The position numbers and the translations under genes are program-made. 64,000 bases of DNA from Pelomonas sp965229315 (lineage in GTDB: Bacteria; Pseudomonadota; Gammaproteobacteria; Burkholderiales; Burkholderiaceae_C), in assembly GCF_965229315.1 (NCBI RefSeq), contig NZ_CBDDJA010000002.1:2728001-2792000 (forward strand), given 5' to 3'. Of the stretch, positions 32,702 to 40,819 are shown one piece after another. The stretch's first letter is position 1. Every line of letters starts with the position of its first letter. The notes beneath the pieces were generated by a model, which was not told the DNA's origin, searched no databases, and was given only the letters and a program-made list of their open reading frames with translations.

Positions 32702-34642
32702 GTGAAGTTCTCGATGAAGTCCGTGGCCCTGGCCGCATCCCTCGCCCTGCTGGCAGGCTCGGCGTCCGCCGCGCTGGCCAAGCGCGCGGCGCCGCAAACC
32801 CTGGCCGTGGACAACGGCTTGGCCGCCAGCACCGACACCGTGACCATTGCGGTGTCGTTGAAGGTCAACAACCTGGATGACCTGAAGGCCTTCGTCGCCT
32901 CGACCGTCGATCCCGCCAGCGCGAACTACCAGAAGTTCCTGACGCCGGAACAGTTTGCCGCCCGCTACGGCCAGAGTTCCGCCAACGTGCTGGCCGTGAA
33001 GGCCTACCTGGAGGCCAATGGCCTGACCGTGACCCAGGTGTTCAGCAACAACCTGGTCCTCATGGCCAGCGGCACCAACGCCCAGTTGAGCGCGCTGTTC
33101 GGCACCACGCAGCACAGCTTCACCTCGGCCTCCGGCGGCAACTTCCAGCGCGTGCTGAACCAGCCGGCCATTCCCGCCTACCTGCAGGGCGTGGTCGCCG
33201 GCATCCACGGCCTGAGCACCGAACCGCGCTTCCGACCGCACAACCGCCAGATCCCCGCCGAACTGGCCGTGGTGCAGCCCGCGTCCAAGGCGACGCTGTC
33301 GTCGACCGCCAGCCGGTCCACGCTGGCGGGCGCCGCCTCGCCCGCCGCCACGCCGGTCTTCACGAACCCGCAGAGCTACGGTGTGAAGCAGGTGGCCACC
33401 CGCTACAACGTGGACCCGCTGTACGCCGCCGGCTACAACGGCACCAACACCACGCTGGGCATCATGACCTTCGCCGGCTACACGGCCTCCTGGGCGACGA
33501 CGTACTGGAGCGCCGTCGGCGTGACCCGGACGGGCACGGTGACCGTGATCAAGGCCTGCCCGGACGGCACCACCACCTGCACCATCGCCAGCACCGCCGC
33601 TGCCGGCTCGGGCGAGACCGCACTGGACGTGGAGCAGTCCGGCGGCCTGGCCCCGGGTGCCAACCTCCTCATCTACGAGGCGCCCAACACCGATGCCGGC
33701 GCCATCGCGCTGTACACCAAGGCCATCACCGACAACAAGGCCGACACGCTGTCCATCAGCTGGGGCCTGACCGAAGTGGCCTACGGCCCGACCGACCTGG
33801 CCCCCTACGACCCGCTGTTCCTGCAGGCGGCGGCGCAGGGCGTGCCCGTCACCGCGGCCTCGGCCGATGGCGGCGCCTACGACGCGGTGGGCCTGGGCTA
33901 CCCCTTCCCCAACTATTCGCCGACGCTGGCGGTGGACTTCCCGGCCAGCCACCCCTACGTGGTCGGTGCCGGCGGCACGACGCTGCCGCTGTCGCTGAAC
34001 CTGTCAGCCGGCACGGTCACGGTGCCCGCCGAGCGCCCCTGGGGCTGGGACTACCTGCAGGGCTACATCTCGTCCATCCAGTCCGCGGCCTACTACTACG
34101 CCAACTACTGGCCCGTCGGCGCGGGCGGCGGCGTGAGCGTGCAGTACGACCTGCCGGCCTACCAGCAAGGCCTGGCCGGCGTGCGCACCAGCATGCCGGG
34201 CCAGGCCATGGTCTGCCTGCAGACGACGGCCGCCAACACCAGCACCGGCACGCAGGCCTGCACCGTGGGCGATGTCGTGATGACGCCGCTGCCCGCCGGC
34301 TTCGCCGGCCGCAACGTGCCCGACATCTCCATGAACGCCGACCCGGAGACCGGCTACGCCGTCTACTCCGGCAGCTGGAGCACCGGCAACGGCGGCACCA
34401 GCTTCGTCGCCCCGCAGCTCAACGGCATCTTCGCCGTGCTGACGCAGAAGACCGGCCACCGCCTGGGCTGGCTGCACCCGCAGCTGTACGGCGCGTTCAA
34501 GACCTACGGCTACGGCAGCGGCTCGCCGTTCAAGGCGGTCACGACGGGCACCAACCTGTTCTGGCCGGCGACCAACAGCTACAACCCCGCGACCGGCATC
34601 GGCACCATCGACGCGAACAACCTGTCGTCGATCTTCCACTGA
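32702..34642 (+). CDS. Secreted S53 serine-carboxyl peptidase (sedolisin/kumamolisin type) with pro-domain
   Basis: A 646-residue exported acid peptidase. It starts at a GTG (32702) six bases after GGAGG; a signal peptide follows (MKSVALAASLALLAGSASA). The pro-kumamolisin inhibitory domain covers about residues 40-190 (DPASANYQKFLTPEQFAARYG in part). The catalytic set is visible: Glu305 and Asp309 in GETALD, oxyanion Asp389 in SADGG, and Ser567 in GGTSF. The end (NPATGIGTIDANNLSSIF, in part) is the usual S53 calcium-binding region. Such enzymes are self-processed and work at acidic pH outside the cell. Confidence 0.92.
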   Translation: MKFSMKSVALAASLALLAGSASAALAKRAAPQTLAVDNGLAASTDTVTIAVSLKVNNLDDLKAFVASTVDPASANYQKFLTPEQFAARYGQSSANVLAVKAYLEANGLTVTQVFSNNLVLMASGTNAQLSALFGTTQHSFTSASGGNFQRVLNQPAIPAYLQGVVAGIHGLSTEPRFRPHNRQIPAELAVVQPASKATLSSTASRSTLAGAASPAATPVFTNPQSYGVKQVATRYNVDPLYAAGYNGTNTTLGIMTFAGYTASWATTYWSAVGVTRTGTVTVIKACPDGTTTCTIASTAAAGSGETALDVEQSGGLAPGANLLIYEAPNTDAGAIALYTKAITDNKADTLSISWGLTEVAYGPTDLAPYDPLFLQAAAQGVPVTAASADGGAYDAVGLGYPFPNYSPTLAVDFPASHPYVVGAGGTTLPLSLNLSAGTVTVPAERPWGWDYLQGYISSIQSAAYYYANYWPVGAGGGVSVQYDLPAYQQGLAGVRTSMPGQAMVCLQTTAANTSTGTQACTVGDVVMTPLPAGFAGRNVPDISMNADPETGYAVYSGSWSTGNGGTSFVAPQLNGIFAVLTQKTGHRLGWLHPQLYGAFKTYGYGSGSPFKAVTTGTNLFWPATNSYNPATGIGTIDANNLSSIFH

Positions 34643-34724
34643 CCGCGCCTCGAGCGCCGGGGCCCGTTTGCTTTCACCGGGCCCCGGCGATCTGCAGCCA
34701 CCCCAACACAGGATTCATCCCCTC

Positions 34725-35252
34725 ATGACAACCACCTCCACACGCCTGGCTTGCGCGCTGGCCCTCACCGCCGGCCTCGCGGGCGCTGCACACGCCGACA
34801 GCACGACCTACGTCTTCCTGAGCCCGGTCGGCGCCACGACCACCTTCTCCGGCGCCATCAACGACGTCATCGCCGCCGCCGGCAGCTTCACCGAGACCTT
34901 CGTCACCTTCGGCGCGCCCGCCGCGTCGGACATGACGTTCACGGCCGCCGCGGGCACCGGCATCACCTTCACCGGCATCACGCTGAGCTACTGGCTGGAC
35001 ACGACCACGCTGCCGCTGAACAGCGCCACCGTCACCGGCACCAGCATCAACGCCACGGCGCTGGACCAGATCAGCGGCACCTACCAATGGGTCGTCACCG
35101 GCGTGGCGGCCACCGCAGGCGCCAGCATCACCGGCACCATCCTGGAAGACACCAACATCGCCGCCGCCGTGCCCGAGCCCGGGACCTGGGTGCTGATGCT
35201 GGGCGGCATGGGCCTGATGGCCCTGACCGTCGGCCGGCGCCGCCGCCTGTAG
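34725..35252 (+). CDS. PEP-CTERM protein (FxDxF-like subfamily)
   Basis: A 175-residue secreted protein. A signal peptide (ending AGAAHA) is followed by a beta-rich domain (YVFLSPVGATTTFSG, GSFTETFVTFG) resembling the FxDxF PEP-CTERM group, and a sorting tail VPEPGTWVLMLGGMGLMAL plus RRRRL. It should be processed by exosortase at the cell surface. The gene is 82 bp after the S53 peptidase, so it may be co-expressed with it. A terminator follows at 35289. Confidence 0.85.
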   Translation: MTTTSTRLACALALTAGLAGAAHADSTTYVFLSPVGATTTFSGAINDVIAAAGSFTETFVTFGAPAASDMTFTAAAGTGITFTGITLSYWLDTTTLPLNSATVTGTSINATALDQISGTYQWVVTGVAATAGASITGTILEDTNIAAAVPEPGTWVLMLGGMGLMALTVGRRRRL

Positions 35253-35288
35253 GCGCGTCGGCGCGGTTGCTTCCGCATCCCGATCTCG

Positions 35289-35310
35289 CGCCCCTGGGAA
35301 GGGGCGTTTT
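35289..35310 (+). terminator. Terminator after the PEP-CTERM gene
   Basis: CGCCCC-TGGGAA-GGGGCG stem-loop followed by TTTT, 37 bp after the stop. Confidence 0.8.
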
Positions 35311-35363
35311 CCTGCGCCTATAGAATCGGCGCCGCACCGGGCCCCGCGCCCAGTGCATTCGCT

Positions 35364-35450
35364 AGGGGTGTTGAGCCGGCCTCCGCCAGCTCGACTGAGA
35401 CAGTCCCTTTGAACCTGACTGGAAGCGCAGCAATGCGCTTCAGAGTCCCC
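35364..35450 (+). promoter_or_regulatory. TPP riboswitch-like leader with an altered 3' arm
   Basis: The 5' half matches the thiamine pyrophosphate aptamer: GGGGTG (35365-35370), a good P3 hairpin (TTGAGC...GCTCGA with inner GGC/GCC, 35371-35394), CTGAGA (35395-35400) and CCCTTTGAACCTGA (35405-35418). The 3' half departs from consensus: instead of a short P5 with CCAGCG-AGGGA there is a perfect 8-bp stem GAAGCGCA/TGCGCTTC with a GCAA tetraloop (35422-35441), then AGAGTCCCC. A TCCCC-AACA-GGGGA hairpin follows. It precedes a TonB receptor gene by about 120 bp. Confidence 0.5.
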
Positions 35451-35569
35451 AACAGGGGATTCGAGGTAATCCTCGCGCAGGGAAGCAGCCGAATCGCAGG
35501 CCCTCCTTTTCTCGTCTCCCGGGGCCTGGCGTCTTCAGTGTTTGCCGACCTGCCATCGCTTGAACTTCG

Positions 35570-37705
35570 ATGGCACAACCTACCCTTTCCCTCCTCGGCG
35601 CCGCCACGGCGCTCCTCGCAGCGGGCCTCGCTTCGGCGCAGACGCTGCCCGCGGTCAGCGTCACCGGCAAGGCCACCGAGGCCGCGCCCGGCCTTACCGG
35701 CTTCAGCGACCCACCCGCCAGGCTGCCCATGCAGGCCATCAGCCTGTCGGCCGAGCGGCTGGCAGACATCGGCATCACGCAACTGTCGGGCCTCACCAAG
35801 CTCGACGCGTCCGTCTCCGACAGCTACAACGCCGTCGGCTACTGGTCGCAGCTCAAGGTGCGGGGCTTCGACCTGGACAACCGCTTCAACATCCGCCGCG
35901 ACGGCCTGCCCATCAGCGGCGAGACGGCCCTGTCGCTGGCCAACAAGGCCAGCGTGGAAGTGCTCAAGGGCAGCTCCGGCATGCAGGCCGGCACCAGTGC
36001 GCCGGCCGGCCTCGTCAACCTCGTCGTCAAGCGCCCACTCGCCGATGACGCGACGACGCTGACGCTGGGCGCCATCCAGGGCGGCACCGTGCAAGCCAGC
36101 GTGGACCACTCGCAGCGCTTCGGCGCCCGCCGCGAGTTCGGCCTGCGCGTCAACCTCGACGCCGCGCACCTGGACCCGACGCTGCGCAACAGCAAGGGCA
36201 ACGCCCACACCGCTGCGCTGGCCGCCGACTGGCGCGTCAGCCCCGACACGCTGGTCGAGGCCGAGGTCGAGTTCAACAGGCAGAGTCAGCCCAGTCAGGA
36301 CGGTTTCAGCCTGCTCGGCAACCGACTGCCCGATGCGAAAAGCGTCGACCCCAACCTGAACCTCAACAACCAACCCTGGACGCTGCCCGTCGTCTTCGAC
36401 AACACGCACGCCTCGCTGCGCGTGCAGCAGAAGCTGGCCAGCGGCTGGCGTGCGCAGGCCAACCTGGGCATCCAACGCCTGCGCACGGATGACCGCAATG
36501 CCTTCGGTTTCGGCCTGGACTGCAACGAGACCAGCAGCTTTGAAGGCGCTTACTACTGCGACCGCTACGGCCCCGACGGCCGCTTCGACCTTTACGACTA
36601 CCGCAGCGAGAACGAGCACCGCGACACGACCTCGCTCGACATCTCCGCCAGTGGCCCCGTGCGACTCGCCGGCCTGCGCCATGACCTGACGGTGGGCGGG
36701 CTGACCAGCCAGTTCAAGAGCCGCTTCCAACGCCAGGCCTACAACTTCGCTGGTGTCGGCAACGTGGACGGCAGCGCCATCACGCAGCCCAATCCCGCCC
36801 TGACCGGCGAGAACACCAACCGCGACGAACGCAGCAACGAGCTCTACCTGCGTGACCGCGTGGAACTCACCACCGACACCAGCGCCTGGCTGGGCCTGCG
36901 CCACACGCGGCTGCACCGCGAGAGCGTGCGCACCGATGGCTCGCGCCCGACCGACTACTCGCAAAACGTCACGACCCCGTGGGTCGCGCTCAGCCACGCC
37001 ATCGCCGCGGACTGGCTGGTCTACGCCAGCTGGGGCCAGGGTGTCGAGAGCGAGGTTACGCCCAACCGCCCACGCTATGTCAACGCCGGCCAGGCCCTGC
37101 CCGCGCTGAAGAGTCGCCAGACCGAGCTGGGCCTGAAGACCGGCACCCAGCGCGTCGAGGGCTCGCTGACAGTGTTCGACATCCGCCGCCCGCTGTGGCG
37201 CGACATCGGCAGTTGCGACGCCGCCCTGAGCTGCCAACATATCGCCGACGGCTACGCCCGCCACCGCGGCATCGAGGCCAGCGCCGACCTGAAGTGGCGC
37301 GGCGGCGGCCTGTTCGCCAGTGCCACGCGCCTGCACGCGCGCCGTGAAGGCAGCGCGGACGCCACCCTCAACGGCCTCGTACCGCCCAACGTGCCCCAGA
37401 CCACCGTCAAGGCCCAGCTGCGCCAGGACCTGCTGCCCGGCTTGCAGGCCCAGGTCGGCCTGCTGCATGAAGGCAGCCGCTTCGCCACGCCCGACAACAG
37501 CATCCCCGTGCCCGCCTGGACCGTGGCCGACGCCGGTCTGCGCTACCTGCAGAACGTGGGCAACCAGACCTGGATCTGGCGCGCCGGCGTCGACAACCTC
37601 ACCAACCGCCGCGCCTGGCGTGAGTCGCCCTGGCAGTTCGAGCACAGCTACCTCTACCCGCTCGCGCCGCGCACCTTCCGAGCGAGTGTCGAGGTCCGCT
37701 TGTGA
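35570..37705 (+). CDS. TonB-dependent outer-membrane receptor (siderophore-receptor fold)
   Basis: A 711-residue receptor: signal peptide (to about AGLASAQ), plug domain with LKVRGFDLDNRFNIRRDGLP (in part) and VEVLKGSSGMQAGTSAPAGLVN, then a 22-strand barrel ending in VEVRL. The plug is of the FhuA/siderophore type and moves a ligand across the outer membrane with TonB energy. The leader resembles a thiamine pyrophosphate riboswitch, so the ligand may be thiamine or a precursor rather than an iron chelate; this is inference. The tRNA-Asn promoter overlaps the stop codon. Confidence 0.88.
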   Translation: MAQPTLSLLGAATALLAAGLASAQTLPAVSVTGKATEAAPGLTGFSDPPARLPMQAISLSAERLADIGITQLSGLTKLDASVSDSYNAVGYWSQLKVRGFDLDNRFNIRRDGLPISGETALSLANKASVEVLKGSSGMQAGTSAPAGLVNLVVKRPLADDATTLTLGAIQGGTVQASVDHSQRFGARREFGLRVNLDAAHLDPTLRNSKGNAHTAALAADWRVSPDTLVEAEVEFNRQSQPSQDGFSLLGNRLPDAKSVDPNLNLNNQPWTLPVVFDNTHASLRVQQKLASGWRAQANLGIQRLRTDDRNAFGFGLDCNETSSFEGAYYCDRYGPDGRFDLYDYRSENEHRDTTSLDISASGPVRLAGLRHDLTVGGLTSQFKSRFQRQAYNFAGVGNVDGSAITQPNPALTGENTNRDERSNELYLRDRVELTTDTSAWLGLRHTRLHRESVRTDGSRPTDYSQNVTTPWVALSHAIAADWLVYASWGQGVESEVTPNRPRYVNAGQALPALKSRQTELGLKTGTQRVEGSLTVFDIRRPLWRDIGSCDAALSCQHIADGYARHRGIEASADLKWRGGGLFASATRLHARREGSADATLNGLVPPNVPQTTVKAQLRQDLLPGLQAQVGLLHEGSRFATPDNSIPVPAWTVADAGLRYLQNVGNQTWIWRAGVDNLTNRRAWRESPWQFEHSYLYPLAPRTFRASVEVRL

Positions 37706-37729
37706 ACCCCTCGAAAAAGCCTCTATAAT
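37700..37729 (+). promoter_or_regulatory. Promoter of the tRNA-Asn pair
   Basis: TTGTGA (37700-37705, overlapping the receptor stop) and a perfect TATAAT (37724-37729) are 18 bp apart. The first tRNA begins 13 bp after the -10 box. Confidence 0.75.
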
Positions 37730-37741
37730 CTTTGGCTCTGT

Positions 37742-37817
37742 TCCTCGATAGCTCAGTCGGTAGAGCGCCGGACTGTTAATCCGTAGGTCCCTGGTTCGAG
37801 CCCAGGTCGGGGAGCCA
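37742..37817 (+). tRNA. tRNA-Asn (GTT), first copy
   Basis: A 76-nt tRNA with encoded CCA. The acceptor stem TCCTCGA/TCGGGGA, the D arm (AGCTCAGTCGGTAGAGC), anticodon GTT at 37775-37777 and T arm (CCTGGTTCGAGCCCAGG) all fold correctly. Confidence 0.97.
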
Positions 37818-37883
37818 ACAGAAATCAAGTCGCAAGACTCACGACGCACGCTGCAACCGCTTGGCGTGCCGACATAGAACCAT

Positions 37884-37959
37884 TCCTCGATAGCTCAGTC
37901 GGTAGAGCGCCGGACTGTTAATCCGTAGGTCCCTGGTTCGAGCCCAGGTCGGGGAGCCA
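37884..37959 (+). tRNA. tRNA-Asn (GTT), second copy
   Basis: Identical in sequence to the first copy 66 bp upstream, with anticodon GTT and encoded CCA. The two are probably one transcript from the TATAAT promoter, ended by the hairpin at 37967. Confidence 0.97.
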
Positions 37960-37966
37960 AATCAAA

Positions 37967-37999
37967 AGCCTCATTCGCGAAAGCGGATGGGGCTTTTTC
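37967..37999 (+). terminator. Terminator of the tRNA-Asn operon
   Basis: AGCCTCATTCGC-GAAA-GCGGATGGGGCT hairpin (with G-T pairs) followed by TTTTCTTT. Its core TCGCGAAAGCGGA is shared with the terminator at 40647. Confidence 0.9.
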
Positions 38000-38113
38000 T
38001 TTGCAACTGCGAGCCTTCCGACGCCCGGCCGTTGAAATTCATTCGGGTCGAGTGCTTCGATGAACCTCGCCGGTTCCCCACGAGGCCAACGCACCTCCGG
38101 CCCCGACAAGGCC

Positions 38114-38911
38114 TCAGCGCCCTTCCCTGTTGACGCGCCAGCCGCGCTCCAGTCCATCGAGCGCCGTCTTGCGCAGTTCAACCATGACCTCGGCCAGGCT
38201 GGGCGCCAACTCTTCCCAGGCGGCGGCGTCGAAGTGGCGGGGGCGGCGAAACTGCGACGTCTTGGCCCGCTGAAGGCGGCGTCCGGTGCAGCCGAAGACG
38301 ATGCTGTTGCCGCGATCCTGTCCGCGCATGACGAGGATGCGGCCGTCGAATGCGCGGTTGATCCGCTCGACGTGCAGGGCGTAGTCGCAGTGACCCCTGT
38401 GCAGGTTGACGACCAGCAGGCCCTCGGGCTGCAGTGAATCACGGCAGTCGTCGTAGAAGGCTTGCGAGCACAAGGCGGGCGGGATGCCGTCGGGGTCGTA
38501 GCCGTCGACCATCAAAACGTCCATGCGGTGCGGCGGTGAGCGCACGAAGTCTGCGCCGTCGCCCCGGCGCACCGCGAAGAGATCGTCGTCCGGCGGCACG
38601 TGGAACACGTCTCGCAGCGCGATGACGTGCGGGTTGATCTCGACGACGTCGATGCGCGCCTTCGGCAGGTAGCTGCGGCAGAACTTGGCCAGCGAACCAC
38701 CACCGAGACCGATCATGCCGATGGTGTCCGGCCTGTCGTTGAACAGCAGGAAGCCCATCATCGTGCGGGTGTAGTCCAGGTCCAGGGCCAGCGGTTTGAG
38801 CGACTGCATGCGGCTCTGGATTTCACAGATCGAGAAGTGCAGCGCCTTCGTCGTGGGCGTCTCGTAGACGAAGGGCTTGACGTGGTCTTCGGCGTTGGCG
38901 GTGTCAGGCAT
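38114..38911 (-). CDS. Spermidine synthase-like protein (fused-MFS/SpeE-like methyltransferase fold)
   Basis: A 265-residue Rossmann-fold protein similar to spermidine synthase: IGMIGLGGGSLAKF (SAM-binding glycine motif), IDVVEINPHVIALRD, MDVLMVDGYDPDGIP, and GLLVVNLHRGHCDYA. The substrate-binding Asp region is diverged from true SpeE, so spermidine synthesis is uncertain; such proteins are often called 'spermine/spermidine synthase-like' or transferases. I chose MPDTANAEDH as the start. Convergent with the tRNA operon, no operon partner. Confidence 0.75.
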   Translation of the reverse strand: MPDTANAEDHVKPFVYETPTTKALHFSICEIQSRMQSLKPLALDLDYTRTMMGFLLFNDRPDTIGMIGLGGGSLAKFCRSYLPKARIDVVEINPHVIALRDVFHVPPDDDLFAVRRGDGADFVRSPPHRMDVLMVDGYDPDGIPPALCSQAFYDDCRDSLQPEGLLVVNLHRGHCDYALHVERINRAFDGRILVMRGQDRGNSIVFGCTGRRLQRAKTSQFRRPRHFDAAAWEELAPSLAEVMVELRKTALDGLERGWRVNREGR

Positions 38912-39097
38912 GGTCGGCGGGGGAGCGGAGTTGTCGGCGATCAAGTCGGCTGCACCGGGCGGCAAGGGCAGGCATCGACCGCGAAGCCTTCGGTGCCGCC
39001 GACGTTGAGCCCAGTCTCGGCAAGCTTCGGCAACGACCAATTCATTTCACATCATATGTGTTTGAAATTATCATGTAATTAACATAGGAGACTGCTG

Positions 39098-39283
39098 ATG
39101 GAGCAGAAGACTGCCCGCCTGACCGTCCTGATCGATCCGGACAAGAAGAGGGCCTTTGAGACGCTGTGCGCCGAGCAGGACGTCACGCCCTCGCAGGTGG
39201 TCCGGCGCCTCATCCGCGACTACCTGGCGGCCCATGGTGTCGACTTCGGCGCCGGAGACACCGGCGCACCGAAAGCCAACTGA
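39098..39283 (+). CDS. Ribbon-helix-helix (CopG-like) DNA-binding protein
   Basis: A 61-residue RHH protein: beta strand ARLTVLIDPDKKRAFE and helices LCAEQDVTPSQVVRRLIRDYL give the MetJ/Arc/CopG fold. RBS AGGAG lies 8 bp upstream of the ATG. The preceding 60 bp are unusually AT-rich and contain imperfect palindromes (CACATCATATGTG at about 39048-39060 and ATTATCATGTAAT at 39067-39079) that could be autoregulatory operators. No toxin gene follows; the next ORF is a yjdM remnant. Confidence 0.75.
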   Translation: MEQKTARLTVLIDPDKKRAFETLCAEQDVTPSQVVRRLIRDYLAAHGVDFGAGDTGAPKAN

Positions 39284-39323
39284 CCGATTACCGCAGGAAA
39301 GAACTGGCCCGCCCGCCCGGCCG

Positions 39324-39473
39324 ATGCCCGCCCCTGCGCAGTCCTCGCTGGTGGTCAAGGTGGGCACCAAGGTCAAGAACGTCCGCTTGGCCGACAGCGA
39401 CCACGACATCGATTGCAAAATCGACGGCGTCGGCGCGATGGGCCTGAAGTCGGAGTTCGTGAAAACGGCCTGA
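39324..39473 (+). pseudogene. C-terminal fragment of a YjdM/PhnA-family gene
   Basis: These 49 codons have strong GC3 bias and encode SSLVVKVGTKVKNVRLADSD, DHDIDCKIDGVGAMGLKSEF and VKTA (shown in pieces), which is the C-terminal third of the YjdM/PhnA family (about 110 residues). The N-terminal zinc-ribbon half with its four cysteines is missing, and the sequence upstream of about 39335 no longer matches the family. It is best read as a truncated remnant joined to the RHH gene region; expression is possible but no ribosome site is near the ATG. Confidence 0.7.
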
Positions 39474-39672
39474 CCCGCGCCGCGGCGCCGCCCACGGGCT
39501 TTCCCCGTGTCGGGATCTTTGACATGGCGCTCGCTCGTGGGGCGGCCAATGCCCCGTCTTGGTGAATTCCTACAGGGAAGCTCACTGGATGGAACGAAGC
39601 TTGCATGTTCCTGTCGCTTCTGCGGGCAAATCGGCCTGCTGGACACCGATCTCAATGTTGCAAGGAACCACC

Positions 39673-40527
39673 ATGCGTGTTCTATCCCCCTCTCTGAAGG
39701 CAGTGCTGGCATCAGGCGCAGTCACCGTGGCGGCCCTGGGGCTGGTCGGCGGCGCGAGCGCCGCGACTGTCGTGACCGCCTTCGACTCCAGCTATATCGC
39801 AAACGGCCAGTGGTACCAGAGTTCGTTGACGGCCGGCGGCACCGCGTCCACCCAGAGCCTGGCGGGCAAGGGCGGCAACCTGGAAGGCAGCGCGCCCCTG
39901 TCCAGCGGCGCCGCCCTGTTGACGACGGACAACACCAACGTTGCAAAGACCGAGGTCTCGGTCGCCGACAACTACGGCAAGGCCGGCGACATCCTGAGCA
40001 GCCTGAAACTGGGCTATGACTTCTATCGCTCCAATGCCGCAGGCCAGAACGCCGCCGCGGCGCCGTCGCTGAAGCTCACGTTCTACAACCCCAACTACGT
40101 CGGCGACGGCTTCGTCACGCTGATCTATGAGTCGTACTGGCAGGGCAGCAACCCCACGTCGGATGTGTGGACCCATGTGGACATCGACTTCTCCAGCGGC
40201 CTGTTCTGGCAGAACGGCGGCTTCGGTCAGGCCAACAGCGCGGGCGGCCCGCCGCTGAACACGCTGTCCGGCTGGCTGGCGGCTTTCGACGGCGGTTTCA
40301 GCGACGCCTCGCTGGTGAGCGTCACCATGGGCCTGGGCTCGTACAACCCGGGCGTCACCGGGTATTTCGACAACGTGTCGATCAGCCACACGTCCGGCAA
40401 CGGTTACGCCCGCACCTACGACTTCGAGGCAGACGCCGGGACCGTGCCCGAGCCGGCCAGCCTGGCTTTGGCCGGCATCGCACTGGCGGGCATGAGCGCA
40501 GCAGCACGCCGCCGCAAGACCCGCTGA
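39673..40527 (+). CDS. PEP-CTERM protein of unknown function
   Basis: A 284-residue secreted protein: signal peptide (to about GGASA), a beta-rich ectodomain (AFDSSYIANGQWYQSS, LKLTFYNPNYVGDGFVTLIY in part, TGYFDNVSISH) and tail TVPEPASLALAGIALAGMS plus ARRRKTR. The domain has the look of a carbohydrate-binding or lectin-like jelly roll (a YFDNVSISH-type strand), but this is weak. Start at ATG 39673 with AGGA upstream. It stands alone. Confidence 0.82.
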   Translation: MRVLSPSLKAVLASGAVTVAALGLVGGASAATVVTAFDSSYIANGQWYQSSLTAGGTASTQSLAGKGGNLEGSAPLSSGAALLTTDNTNVAKTEVSVADNYGKAGDILSSLKLGYDFYRSNAAGQNAAAAPSLKLTFYNPNYVGDGFVTLIYESYWQGSNPTSDVWTHVDIDFSSGLFWQNGGFGQANSAGGPPLNTLSGWLAAFDGGFSDASLVSVTMGLGSYNPGVTGYFDNVSISHTSGNGYARTYDFEADAGTVPEPASLALAGIALAGMSAAARRRKTR

Positions 40528-40646
40528 TCCACTCGCAGCCCGCGGCCCTCCAATCGCCGCCTCGCCACTGAGGCGCCGCGTTGAACCCTGCTGGGCTGTC
40601 GTGGCTGCCTGCTGCAAGTTCTAGCCCGGTTGGGCGCCCGACCGAA

Positions 40647-40679
40647 AAGCCTGCCTCGCGAAAGCGGACAGGCTTTTTT
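40647..40679 (+). terminator. Terminator between the PEP-CTERM protein and the polysaccharide deacetylase
   Basis: AAGCCTGCCTCGC-GAAA-GCGGACAGGCTT followed by T residues. The loop region equals that of the tRNA-Asn terminator at 37967 while the stem differs with matching changes on both sides. It is about 120 bp after the PEP-CTERM stop. Confidence 0.88.
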
Positions 40680-40819
40680 CTTGTGCGCTCAGCATGCGCG
40701 TTCGAACGCCCGGGCCAGGGTAGTGCCCGGTGCTGAGTACGGGTCGGGAACGACGGTTCATCCGACACTGGCGCTTCCTCACCCCGGTCGCCGACCGCCA
40801 ACGTGCGCAGCAACCGCTC

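Noticed and set aside
35364..35450. Cobalamin riboswitch in front of the TonB receptor
   Set aside because: B12 riboswitches often control TonB receptors, but no B12 box or GCCACTG is present; the conserved pieces are those of the TPP aptamer.
35318..37849. Long minus-strand frame across the TonB receptor and tRNA
   Set aside because: It is the GC-rich shadow of the receptor gene, with no family motif and running into a tRNA.
39324..39473. A new toxin gene paired with the RHH protein
   Set aside because: The sequence matches the C-terminal part of YjdM/PhnA, so a toxin-antitoxin reading is not supported.
40600..40645. tRNA-like remnant before the terminator at 40647 (GTTCTAGCCC resembles a T arm)
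   Set aside because: No acceptor, D or anticodon arm can be built; a single arm-like match is not enough.
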